Notes: generated by a model not told the origin, from the sequence alone. DNA of 7,345 bases from Planctomycetota bacterium (GCA_021803885.1 JAJZKY010000217.1:1-7345), one strand, 5' to 3'; shown: positions 1 to 6,767, numbered from the stretch's first letter. Numbers and translations are program-made.

Positions 1-1107
1 ACGGCAATCCAGGCGGCTCGGCCGGGCGATATCGTTCAAGTCTGGCCTTTGCCGGGTGGAAGGGCCTATCGCCGTGTAGCGGTGCTGATGCAAAAGCCTC
101 GCATTACCATTGAATCAGCTCTGCCAGGCCGATACGTCAAAATCAACGGCGAAGGGTTTAATTATTCCGGCCGTCAACCTCTTCCCCGCGCCATTTTCCA
201 ATTTGACCCCACCGCCAGCGGCTGCACGCTACGAGGCTTCGATCTTACCGGTGCCCACAACAATTCGTCCAACGGCGCCGGCGTTCGCATCAACGCGGCT
301 AATCATATTGTGATTCGCAACTGCTACATTCATGGCAATGATATGGGCATTATGAGCAACGGCGAGCTGGCCCGCCATACCGGCGCACAACAGGTCATTG
401 AAGATTGCCTTATTACCAAAAACGGCACCTTCCATCAGGCCGGATATAATCACAATTTGTATCTGGGTGGAACCAGTGCCCTCATCCGTGGCTGCGAGAT
501 TTCGGATAGTCTTACCGGCCACAACCTCAAAAGCCGTGCCCATATTACGTGGGTAGAGTATTGTTACATCCATGGTTCGGCCAATCGTGAGCTGGATCTG
601 GTGGACGACCGCGGCAATACTGATCAGCCGCATAGCGATGCGGTGGTGCTGGGCTGCGTTATCATCAAGAAAAAAAATATGTCCGGCAATCGAGAAGTCA
701 TCAACTTCGGACGGGATGGGGCCGCCAACCACACCGGAACGCTCTATCTGGTTCACAATACAATTGTCACCCCGTACTACACCGGCGCTATTTTATTGTC
801 CGCCCCGGGGGCCAAGCTGGTGATGGTGGACAACAAAATTATCAATGAGTCCCACCAAGCGGTATTGCTCGATTGCATCAACGGTGCTCGTATGAGCCAT
901 GTAAAGGGCGCCGGAAATTGGATTTCGCCCGCGTACGGCATGTTGGCACGACGGTTTGGCGGAAAAATGGTTCCCTGGCGCAGCATCAAACTGCCCTGGA
1001 ACCGCATGGCTCTGCACCGCCAGCCGCTGCTGCGTTTTGCCGGGATCGGCCATTTGATCCGGTATCAGGATCCAGCACCTGGCGCCGGGCCACTGCGTCT
1101 GCCCTGA
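1..1107 (+). CDS. Right-handed parallel beta-helix protein (5' end outside the window)
   Basis: The frame is open from base 1 to the TGA at 1105-1107. The TTG at 49 is internal, because in-frame residues before it (AIQAARPGDIVQVWPLPGG) already form the typical first turn of a beta-helix ('GD.V...PG.Y') followed by 'KPRITIES'. Short strand-turn repeats follow: HIVIRNCYIHGND, QVIEDCLITKNG, SALIRGCEISDS and LYLVHNTIV. The block GYNHNLYLGG (442-471) followed by GHNLKSRA (517-540), then ELDL and a later NTIV strand, is the signature of a widespread bacterial right-handed beta-helix family related in fold to pectate lyases. Many members are exported, but a signal peptide cannot be seen here because the N-terminus is missing. 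I see no confident catalytic residues, so a carbohydrate-binding or lyase role is only inferred. The last 60 residues leave the repeat pattern and are basic. The stop lies 25 bases before the protease gene, which suggests one transcript. An A8 run lies at 670-677. Confidence 0.88.
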   Translation, partial: TAIQAARPGDIVQVWPLPGGRAYRRVAVLMQKPRITIESALPGRYVKINGEGFNYSGRQPLPRAIFQFDPTASGCTLRGFDLTGAHNNSSNGAGVRINAANHIVIRNCYIHGNDMGIMSNGELARHTGAQQVIEDCLITKNGTFHQAGYNHNLYLGGTSALIRGCEISDSLTGHNLKSRAHITWVEYCYIHGSANRELDLVDDRGNTDQPHSDAVVLGCVIIKKKNMSGNREVINFGRDGAANHTGTLYLVHNTIVTPYYTGAILLSAPGAKLVMVDNKIINESHQAVLLDCINGARMSHVKGAGNWISPAYGMLARRFGGKMVPWRSIKLPWNRMALHRQPLLRFAGIGHLIRYQDPAPGAGPLRLP

Positions 1108-1132
1108 CGCACATAATAAGAGAGGTTCCCTG

Positions 1133-2707
1133 ATGCCGGTGCTTGCACATTTTCTCTCCCGGCTGCCCTTGGCTTCATGTTCCACCCGGCAGGCGTGCCG
1201 CAGTGCAGCACTCCTGGCACGTATGTCGGCATTTCTGGCCTTGGCGGCAGTTGCCGGCGTAATTCCGGTGGCCCATGGCTACGGCGACTTGAACCATATC
1301 GGGCTGACCCCATTGCGAGCCGCAGCGCCGGAACTTACCGGCGCCGGGATGACGGTGGCTCAGGTGGAGGCATCGATCTTGCGCCATGGCAATAGATTTG
1401 AACCGAGTTGCATGGCAACCGGCCAGCCCTGTTCCAAGTTCACGTTTATAAATCGTCTGGGAAAGGTAATTTCCATCCAGAAAATTTCCGCCGAGTCCGA
1501 GCACGCAACACGTGTTGGCCGACTTTTTTACGGCGTTAAAGGCGGAAGCTTGGCGACAGGCGTGTGCCCGGCGGTCAGCCACATTGATGTGTGGGATGCC
1601 CAGGCACTCTATCGCCAGTTATATCACTCCAATCCTTCGCTGATTCCGTCGGGCCAGCAAACCGCGCCTGCGGTGGTGAATCAGAGCTATGTTTTTGACC
1701 ACGCCAGTGTCGCCGAAATGGAGGCCCTGGATTCTGTGTTCGACGATTATGCCGCACGCCACAACACACTTTTTATTTCCGCCATTGGCAATGGATTGGC
1801 CATGACCACCGCCACCAGCCGGCCCAGCCAAGTGAATCCGCCCGCGGACGCCTATAATGGCATCGCGGTGGCCGCCTTTAAGGGCTGCACCGGGATCGGT
1901 CCTGCCTGGGATGGTCGATCTAAACCAGATATCAGCGCCCCCGGGCGCGAAACCAGCTATGCCGCCCCGCTGGTTTCCGGCGCTGCCACCTTACTGCTTC
2001 AGGCGGGGAAAGAAGGGCTTGGCGGGGCTACCAGCGCCGCCACCGATATTCGAGTCATCAAAGCACTGTTGCTGAATGGTGCAGTCAAGCCTGCGGGCTG
2101 GACGAATTCCTACACCATTTACGCCAACACATACACCTTTAACACGCCGACCGATTTTGCGGTCACGCCACTGGATCCTCGTTACGGATCGGGGGTGCTC
2201 AACGTTTATAACGCCTACCGCAATCTCCTGGACGGGGAACATTCAGCCACGATCGCTACCAACGTCGATATCGGCGTCACACCGAAAGCTTATCCGCATG
2301 CCGCCGCGTCAGAACCGCTGGAGGGCTGGAGTCTGGGTTTCAGCAATACCCGAGCCGGCAGCAATCGACTCCACCACTATGTCTTTGATCTTGCCGGCAG
2401 TGAGGCCACATCCTGGAATTTAACGGCCACGCTTGATTGGAACGTGACGTGGGCGGGCAGTTCGCTGTTGATGAACCACTTTGATCTTGATCTGATCGAT
2501 TCCTCCGGACAGGTGGCATGGAGTGAAAGCTTAATTGATAACGTGCAACAGATTCATGTGACCGGTCTGGCGCCGGGCACGTACGATCTGGTGGTGATGG
2601 AAATGGGCGCTGCCGCGCCGATTGCCCGCAGCCGCTACGCCGTGGCCTGGAATTTTAGTCCAGTCCACACCTTGCCGGACTCCACTGCCAACCAGCGACA
2701 CCGCTAG
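1133..2707 (+). CDS. Secreted subtilisin-like (S8) protein with Glu in the Asp position
   Basis: 524 residues. The ATG at 1133 is chosen because AAGAGAGG (1118-1125) sits 7 bases upstream. An ATG at 1223 (residue 31) is an alternative and would give a shorter n-region. Residues 31-49 form a hydrophobic signal segment ending in VAHG, so export is likely. The subtilase landmarks appear in order: TVAQVEAS (74-81), where Glu79 replaces the catalytic Asp; HATRVGRLFYG with His124; AIGNG with the oxyanion Asn220; KPDISAPG (264-271); and ETSYAAPLVSG with the nucleophile Ser275. The usual Gly before Thr-Ser is Glu. Residues from about 395 to 510 are a beta-sandwich-like tail (LTATLDWN, NHFDLDLID, VTGLAPGTYDLVV) resembling the pre-peptidase/P-domain-like C-terminal modules of exported S8 enzymes. 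His and Ser rule out sedolisin (S53) as the better match. Activity is uncertain, since Glu could support a weakened triad or the protein could be a pseudoenzyme. It probably shares a transcript with the beta-helix gene. Confidence 0.85.
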   Translation: MPVLAHFLSRLPLASCSTRQACRSAALLARMSAFLALAAVAGVIPVAHGYGDLNHIGLTPLRAAAPELTGAGMTVAQVEASILRHGNRFEPSCMATGQPCSKFTFINRLGKVISIQKISAESEHATRVGRLFYGVKGGSLATGVCPAVSHIDVWDAQALYRQLYHSNPSLIPSGQQTAPAVVNQSYVFDHASVAEMEALDSVFDDYAARHNTLFISAIGNGLAMTTATSRPSQVNPPADAYNGIAVAAFKGCTGIGPAWDGRSKPDISAPGRETSYAAPLVSGAATLLLQAGKEGLGGATSAATDIRVIKALLLNGAVKPAGWTNSYTIYANTYTFNTPTDFAVTPLDPRYGSGVLNVYNAYRNLLDGEHSATIATNVDIGVTPKAYPHAAASEPLEGWSLGFSNTRAGSNRLHHYVFDLAGSEATSWNLTATLDWNVTWAGSSLLMNHFDLDLIDSSGQVAWSESLIDNVQQIHVTGLAPGTYDLVVMEMGAAAPIARSRYAVAWNFSPVHTLPDSTANQRHR

Positions 2708-2729
2708 CCTCGCGGCGCGACGCTAGCGG
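2701..2729. terminator. Hairpin overlapping the protease stop codon, between convergent genes
   Basis: CCGCTAGC (2701-2708) and GCTAGCGG (2722-2729) are perfect reverse complements. Inside them TCGC (2710-2713) pairs with GCGA (2717-2720) around a GGC loop, with one C-C mismatch. The TAG stop at 2705-2707 is part of the stem. No T-tract follows on either strand, so this is not a classical intrinsic terminator. Its symmetry lets it form in transcripts from both sides, which fits a bidirectional termination or mRNA-end-protection role between the protease and the membrane-protein genes. Confidence 0.5.
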
Positions 2730-2748
2730 CAAGGCTGCGGAACTCGCG

Positions 2749-2760
2749 TTGCCATGGCAA
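2749..2760. repeat. 12-base perfect palindrome TTGCCATGGCAA
   Basis: A perfect palindrome in the convergent intergenic gap, flanked by a direct repeat AACTCGC (2741-2747 and 2760-2766). It could add a small stem to the 3' end of the minus-strand membrane-protein transcript or be a dimeric protein site. No function can be assigned. Confidence 0.3.
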
Positions 2761-2781
2761 ACTCGCTGAGAGTCGGGCACT

Positions 2782-3438
2782 TTATGCTTCCTGTGTCTTG
2801 GTGGTCCGTTGCCACTGTTGAACCAGAATACCCAGGCAGGCCAGGCCCAAGGTCAAGAATAACAATCCAGTGGGCGTTAACAGCGGTGTTTTTAACGCCC
2901 ATTGGGTCCATGAAGCCGGCGCATCAGCACGCACCAGCGCCAGGGAACCGCCCACCAACATGGCGGCGCCTTGCAACGTGAAAGCAAAAATAAGGGCCGC
3001 GCGGAAAACCAGAAATGCAATAGCGCCAACCACAATAAGGCCAACAATGGCGGCGATGAGTTCAGTTCCGGGTGGAGAGTGCATCCAATGAGACAGCGCC
3101 ATCCCCATTAAACAGCCGGCTACCGCCCCCACCAGCGCAAAGAGCATTTCCAGCATGGGCACAAGAGCGATGGCCGCAATCACCGCCGCCGCGACCACCA
3201 CCACCGCAGCCAAGACAGACTTGTCGGCAACCACCATGGCTACTACCCAACCCATGGCGATTACATCAACGGCAATAATCCAGCGATAAATCCGACTGGA
3301 TAAAAACAGCAGCAGCAACCCCAGCACCACTAGAATGGAGCTGGAGAGAAATTGCTGATGCTGCGCCACTGCAAATAGATGGGCGGCATAGCCCGAGTCA
3401 ACATGCGGATTCCAAAAATGGCCGCCCCGATTTTGCAA
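2782..3438 (-). CDS. Seven-helix membrane protein, TMEM198/DUF4203-like, paralog of its upstream neighbour
   Basis: 218 residues, stop TAA. The start is TTG at 3438. There is no other usual start codon between it and the in-frame stop at 3496-3498, and AAGGA (3445-3449) lies 6 bases upstream. Hydrophobic segments lie near residues 31-48, 52-71, 74-93, 96-116, 125-145, 147-168 and 187-206, with a short basic tail (QQWQRTTK). The pattern of a glycine-rich first helix followed by 'SSRIYRWI' and a second helix resembles the TMEM198/DUF4203 group, but I recognise this only loosely. It shares landmarks with the gene upstream: a helix ending in FR before the sixth segment, and a last helix ending in GILVQ. 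It lies 80 bases downstream of that gene and is probably co-transcribed with it. No catalytic or ligand-binding residues are visible and the function is unknown. Confidence 0.75.
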   Translation of the reverse strand: MQNRGGHFWNPHVDSGYAAHLFAVAQHQQFLSSSILVVLGLLLLFLSSRIYRWIIAVDVIAMGWVVAMVVADKSVLAAVVVVAAAVIAAIALVPMLEMLFALVGAVAGCLMGMALSHWMHSPPGTELIAAIVGLIVVGAIAFLVFRAALIFAFTLQGAAMLVGGSLALVRADAPASWTQWALKTPLLTPTGLLFLTLGLACLGILVQQWQRTTKTQEA

Positions 3439-3444
3439 ATGGGA

Positions 3445-3449
3445 TCCTT
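3445..3449 (-). promoter_or_regulatory. Shine-Dalgarno AAGGA supporting a TTG start
   Basis: On the minus strand AAGGA is followed by six bases (TCCCAT) and then the TTG at 3438. It supports TTG as the start of the 218-residue membrane protein. Confidence 0.6.
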
Positions 3450-3518
3450 GATCAATGCAGTGAGTGTTGCAGCAACCCGGCTGTTGACCGCCACATCAGC
3501 GATGCCAAGCCAGAACCA

Positions 3519-4325
3519 TCAGCCGCTTTTTTTGGCTTCCGCTTTTTTGGCCGTTTCCTTTTTCTGGTGATGGGACTGATGCAGAAGCTGAGCCACCTGA
3601 AGCAGGATGCCGGCGCCTGCGGCACCAGGCACCAGCCATGATAAATTCAACCGCCCCTGCCAGTGGGCGAGCAGCTTGGGTGCAAACGCCCGGCCCAGCA
3701 CCAGCAGGCAAAGCGTCAGGATCGCCGTGCCCACGCAGGCGGTGGCCACCACGGAGGTGGTGCGCCGAAACAGCACCGCCAGCACCAGGGCAGCCAACGC
3801 GGCGCCAGACGCCAGGGCCACGGCCGTGTTGCGTGCAGCCGGCGGCATTTGCAATACTGTTTTCTGCCAAGCCACCCCATAAGCCTTGGCATTGTTCCAT
3901 ATCTGCTGCAGGCGGGCATTCGACTGGTGGTGGGCGGGCGCCACTGCCGGCGCGGCCATCGGGCGCGGCGCCGGTTGGGTGTGCGGTGGGGCAGTACCGG
4001 GGTGTTGAAGAGCAAATGCGGAAAGAATGGTGATGGCGACCAGCGCGGCCACAAGAACCGCCTGCATGAAGCGAAAACCGATGGAACCCAGCAAGGCCCC
4101 AATGATTGCCATGATGATGGCACTGGCTATATTCACCAGGGGCCAATGCCACATCACGGGGGCCAGATAGCCCAAAAATGCCCCCAGCGCGGCCAGGACC
4201 ATGGTTAAAGCAGGCCGAGCCAGGCGATAACCCGCCAGCCACAGCATGGTACCCACAAACAAGCCCAACAACGCCACAATAATCAGCGTTTGATCCGGCT
4301 TGAGATGCGAAATTAATGCTGCCAA
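3519..4325 (-). CDS. Seven-helix membrane protein, TMEM198/DUF4203-like, with Pro/Ala/His-rich loop and Lys-rich tail
   Basis: 268 residues from the TTG at 4325, which has AGAGGTG 6 bases upstream. The frame stays open to 4586, but that extension would run back through the terminator of the PII gene and has no membrane-protein character, so I reject it. A GTG at 4334 is possible but overlaps the ribosome-binding site. Hydrophobic segments lie near 13-33, 39-58, 63-84, 87-106, 168-186, 190-210 and 228-246. Between helices 4 and 5, residues 108-135 form a Pro/Ala/His-rich soluble loop. The C-terminus is Lys-rich (HHQKKETAKKAEAKK). The first helix pair, 'GLFVGTMLWLAGYRLARP' and a following Gly/Ala helix, is the best hint of the TMEM198/DUF4203 group. 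Shared features with the downstream gene indicate an old tandem duplication. The function is unknown; transport or membrane-stress roles would be guesses. Confidence 0.72.
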   Translation of the reverse strand: MAALISHLKPDQTLIIVALLGLFVGTMLWLAGYRLARPALTMVLAALGAFLGYLAPVMWHWPLVNIASAIIMAIIGALLGSIGFRFMQAVLVAALVAITILSAFALQHPGTAPPHTQPAPRPMAAPAVAPAHHQSNARLQQIWNNAKAYGVAWQKTVLQMPPAARNTAVALASGAALAALVLAVLFRRTTSVVATACVGTAILTLCLLVLGRAFAPKLLAHWQGRLNLSWLVPGAAGAGILLQVAQLLHQSHHQKKETAKKAEAKKSG

Positions 4326-4331
4326 GCGACT

Positions 4332-4338
4332 CACCTCT
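4332..4338 (-). promoter_or_regulatory. Shine-Dalgarno AGAGGTG that decides the TTG start
   Basis: On the minus strand AGAGGTG is followed by AGTCGC and then TTG (4325). The GTG inside this motif (4332-4334) would leave no spacer, so TTG is the better start for the 268-residue membrane protein. Confidence 0.55.
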
Positions 4339-4352
4339 GACGGGAAAACCAA

Positions 4353-4381
4353 CCACCGATTAACAAGGATTGTACCGTCAA
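4353..4381 (-). promoter_or_regulatory. Possible sigma-70-type promoter region for the membrane-protein pair
   Basis: Between the PII terminator and the TTG start, the minus strand holds TTGACG (4376-4381), TACAAT (4369-4374) and TTAATC nearby. No -35/-10 pair has ideal 16-18 base spacing, so I can only say that a promoter is expected in this roughly 100-base gap and that these are its best elements. Confidence 0.25.
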
Positions 4382-4423
4382 AACAGCCTCGCGACACCTG
4401 GCAGCGGCAGGCCACCCCCCCAT

Positions 4424-4463
4424 AAAAAAAAGCCCCCTGGACGCACATGCCATCCGGGGAGCT
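4424..4463 (-). terminator. Intrinsic terminator of the amtB-PII operon
   Basis: Read on the minus strand, CTCCCCGGA is followed about 11 bases later by TCCAGGGGG. They pair through GGA/TCC, a bulged A and CCCC/GGGG plus a wobble pair, and eight T's follow directly (the A run at 4424-4431 on the plus strand). The hairpin plus U-tract is strong. It lies about 130 bases past the PII stop codon and separates this operon from the membrane-protein pair. Confidence 0.85.
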
Positions 4464-4592
4464 GAATTTCCGGTTGAACCGAGCAAAGCTTAACACCACA
4501 GCGCCACATTCACCGGCCCCTGACCGGGGCGGGACGCCCTTGCCCTGAAGGGTTGGCCGGAAACGGCCAATCACGATCCCGGCCAATTAGTG
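4464..4592 (-). other. Structured 3' UTR of the PII gene
   Basis: No gene is seen. The segment packs several stems: GCCCC/GGGGC (4516-4530), CCCTT/AAGGG (4537-4552) and TTGGCCG/CGGCCAA around a four-base loop (4553-4570). The arm TTGGCCGG (4553-4560) can instead pair with CCGGCCAA (4579-4586), so two folds compete. With the terminator at its end this could protect the mRNA or yield a 3'-UTR-derived small RNA. That role is inference. Confidence 0.4.
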
Positions 4593-4946
4593 TTAAATGG
4601 CTTCGCCACCCTGTACGCCGTCGCTGATGCGGGTCACATTGTCCAGCGGCAGCACAAATACCTTGCCGTCGCCAATTTGACCTTTGCCGCCGGGTCCACT
4701 GCGGGCGCCCTTGAGAATGGCGTTAATGGTGGGTTGCACAAAATTATCGTTCACGGCAATGTCCAACCGCACCTTGCGGATCAGATTTACCTGCATGGTC
4801 TGGCCGCGAAAATACTCTGTGTGTCCTTTTTGACGACCATAGCCCTGCACATCGGCCACGGTCAGGCGAAATACTTCCACATCGGTAAGGGCTTGCTTGA
4901 CCGCGTCAAGCCGATGCGGCTGAATGATTGCAACAATCCACTTCAT
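4593..4946 (-). CDS. glnB: PII nitrogen signal-transduction protein, variant without Tyr51
   Basis: 117 residues. The ATG at 4946 has GGAG 7 bases upstream. PII proteins are trimers that bind ATP/ADP and 2-oxoglutarate and control AmtB, glutamine synthetase and nitrogen regulators. The family body is clear: MKWIVAIIQPHRLDAVKQAL, then VQGYGRQKGHTEYFRG (33-48, start of the T-loop), IGDGKVFVLPL (91-101, nucleotide site) and TRISDG near the end. Gln39 and Lys40, part of the ligand-binding region, are kept. Position 51, the uridylylated Tyr in enteric proteins, is Met. The B-loop reads ARSGPGGKGQIGDGK, about five residues longer than the E. coli form. This resembles a PII subgroup with non-Tyr T-loops that is often found beside amtB. 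Such a gene could be called glnK on context, and the symbol is not settled. It is downstream of amtB and separated from it by a hairpin. Confidence 0.92.
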   Translation of the reverse strand: MKWIVAIIQPHRLDAVKQALTDVEVFRLTVADVQGYGRQKGHTEYFRGQTMQVNLIRKVRLDIAVNDNFVQPTINAILKGARSGPGGKGQIGDGKVFVLPLDNVTRISDGVQGGEAI

Positions 4947-4974
4947 CGTGTTTCTCCATATAGAGTTTGTTGAT

Positions 4975-5019
4975 AAAACAAGAAGGGCTTTGGCTTGGAT
5001 TTACACCAAAGCCCTTCTT
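4975..5019 (-). terminator. Strong intercistronic hairpin between amtB and PII (partial terminator or attenuator)
   Basis: AAGAAGGGCTTTGG (4980-4993) and CCAAAGCCCTTCTT (5006-5019) are a perfect 14-base inverted repeat with a 12-base loop. On the minus strand the stem is followed by GTTTTATC, a short T-tract (4975-4978 on plus). It starts about 20 bases after the amtB stop. It probably terminates part of the transcripts or caps the amtB mRNA, setting the AmtB:PII ratio. Confidence 0.75.
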
Positions 5020-5040
5020 CACTGCACATATTCTAACCGA

Positions 5041-6606
5041 TTATCCGGGCATGGAAACCGCCGGCTCGGGCAAGGTGCCGATATCCCAGCCGTTTTCGCC
5101 ATGGATGCCAATATCCAAGCCTTCGAGTTCGACACGCTCGGAAACCCGAATGCCAATGGTCTTATCCAGAACCAAAGCCAGGATCAGGGACACCACGAAG
5201 GAATAGATGGCGGCATTGGAGGCGGCCAGAAATTGCAGGCCCACCTGGCCGAAGTGACCGTCCATGATCCATCCGCTGCAGGCCGAATTGGTGGCTGCTG
5301 CTGCAAACACGCCGGTCATCACAGCACCGAGATAACCGCCCACGGCATGCACACCAAAGGCATCCAAAGCATCATCGTAGCCGAAGATGTTTTTGATTTG
5401 GGCACCCCAGTAGCAAATCATACCGGCCATCACGCCGAGCACTGCAGCCGACCACGGCTGAATAAAGCCGCAGGCGGGAGTAATGGCGACCAGACCGGCG
5501 ACAAACCCCGAGGCCATGCCCAAGGTAGTGCATTTGCGGTGATGCAGGTATTCGGCAAAGTTCCAGGCCAAGCCGCCAATGGCGGTGGCTATGGTGGTAT
5601 TGGTAAAGGCCATGCAGGCGAGATTATTGGCGGCGTTGGCCGAACCGGCGTTAAAGCCGTACCATCCGAACCAGAGCAAGCCGGCGCCAGTGAGGGTCAT
5701 GCCCAGCGCATTGGGCTGAATGACATGCTTGGGATAGCCGATGCGCTTGCCGAGCACCAGACAGAAGGCCAAGCCGGCCACACCAGAGGAAATATGCACG
5801 ACGGTGCCGCCAGCGAAATCGACTGCACCCAGGTGGGCCAACCACCCCGTGGGAACCCACACTGCATGGGCCAGTGGATCGTAGACGAATGTGGCCCACA
5901 GGAAAATAAAGGCTACGAAGCCGCGAAAGCTCACCCGTTCGGCCACCGATCCGGCGATCAAAGCCGGGGTGATGATGGCGAACATCAACTGAAACATGCA
6001 GAAGACCAGATCGGGAATGGTATGGGGCGCGGCGGACAACCGATCCATTACGTAACCGCCGCCGGAGGCATTAAAATCTTTCCATAAAAACAGCGTGTTC
6101 GGACTCCAGCCGATGAACCCGCCCAGCACGCTGTGGCCAAAGGCCAGGCAGTATCCAAACATGAACCATTGCAGCGTTATCACGCCCAAGGCCACATAGG
6201 AAGTCCACATGGTGGCCAGCCAATTTTTCTTACGAACAATACCGCCGTAATACAAGGCCAGGCCGGGCATCATCACCATCACCAATGCCGTGGAGGTCAG
6301 CATCCAGGCGGTATCGCCGGCATTGTAGGCCGGCGGCACGTTGCTGGTGGCTGCAGCTACAGCGGTGTTAATGGCCTTGGTGACGTTGGCTGGAACCGCC
6401 GGTTGTGTGGTGGCTGCGGCCACGGCCGGCGATGCCGTTTGGGCCAATGCCGGCGTCACGGAGCCAAGCCAACCGAGCAACATAAGGGCAACCACGAAAA
6501 TTCGCGCACTGGGCCGGCACGGATTCAGCCAGCCGACAAGCGTGCGTCCCGGACTAAGCCAAGGACGGCGTAAAGCTTGGTGGTAATCAGGAAACCTTCT
6601 GTTCAT
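5041..6606 (-). CDS. amtB: Ammonium transporter (Amt/AmtB family)
   Basis: 521 residues from the ATG at 6606, chosen because AAAGGGG lies 5 bases upstream; a GTG at 6630 is in frame but less likely. The channel conducts ammonia/ammonium across the inner membrane. Residues 36-55 are a signal-type helix ending ALA|Q after an unusually long n-region, then an Ala/Thr/Pro linker to about residue 93, then 11 expected transmembrane helices. Family hallmarks: FQLMFAIITPALIAGSVAER (205-224), with Phe209 at the E. coli Phe107 gate; Trp250; Asp263 eight residues before His271 in VDFAGGTVVH; WFGWYGFNAGS with Phe318 and Ser322; and DAFGVH with His420, completing the twin-His pore. The cytoplasmic tail keeps GLDIGIHGEN, the region contacted by PII in the family, and adds about 16 residues. 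All transport residues look intact. Expression should be nitrogen-regulated through the sigma-54 promoter upstream. The PII gene follows in the same operon. Confidence 0.97.
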   Translation of the reverse strand: MNRRFPDYHQALRRPWLSPGRTLVGWLNPCRPSARIFVVALMLLGWLGSVTPALAQTASPAVAAATTQPAVPANVTKAINTAVAAATSNVPPAYNAGDTAWMLTSTALVMVMMPGLALYYGGIVRKKNWLATMWTSYVALGVITLQWFMFGYCLAFGHSVLGGFIGWSPNTLFLWKDFNASGGGYVMDRLSAAPHTIPDLVFCMFQLMFAIITPALIAGSVAERVSFRGFVAFIFLWATFVYDPLAHAVWVPTGWLAHLGAVDFAGGTVVHISSGVAGLAFCLVLGKRIGYPKHVIQPNALGMTLTGAGLLWFGWYGFNAGSANAANNLACMAFTNTTIATAIGGLAWNFAEYLHHRKCTTLGMASGFVAGLVAITPACGFIQPWSAAVLGVMAGMICYWGAQIKNIFGYDDALDAFGVHAVGGYLGAVMTGVFAAAATNSACSGWIMDGHFGQVGLQFLAASNAAIYSFVVSLILALVLDKTIGIRVSERVELEGLDIGIHGENGWDIGTLPEPAVSMPG

Positions 6607-6738
6607 GTGGACCCCTTTCGTAAAAGCCACTTACTTCACTTCTCTGGCCGGTTTCACTTGAAAGCCGACCAATCCGACAACACCACAAACTCTCAAAAGC
6701 GGCGCCGCATCATGCGCTTTGACGCCCGCCAAACAGGC

Positions 6739-6767
6739 CTTGGCGGACTTGCCGGTGCGTCCGCAAG
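6739..6767 (-). other. Stem-loop in the amtB leader
   Basis: On the minus strand CTTGCGGAC pairs with GTCCGCCAAG, with one bulged base and a 10-base loop. Nine pairs, mostly G-C, make this the most stable element of the leader. Confidence 0.45.

Noticed and set aside
670..677. A8 run as a programmed frameshift site in the beta-helix gene
   Set aside because: The frame continues with family-typical sequence on both sides and no alternative product is evident.
229..756. 175-codon minus-strand frame
   Set aside because: Antisense to the beta-helix gene, whose repeats and family motifs are clear on the plus strand.
3663..4208. 181-codon plus-strand frame rich in His, Gly and Arg
   Set aside because: An antisense shadow of the membrane-protein gene, without ribosome-binding site or domain.
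3496..4356. 286-codon minus-strand frame overlapping the membrane protein
   Set aside because: A shifted-frame shadow with Gly/Cys/His-rich composition and no coherent helices; the other frame encodes a clean seven-helix protein.
4326..4586. N-terminal extension of the 268-residue membrane protein to 355 residues
   Set aside because: It would run back through the amtB-PII terminator and nearly to the PII stop, has no ribosome-binding site and no recognisable content. A TTG with ideal spacing exists at 4325.
4924..6087. 387-codon open frame on the plus strand
   Set aside because: It lies antisense to amtB. Its translation is low-complexity Gly/His-rich with no domain, while the opposite strand has every Amt hallmark.
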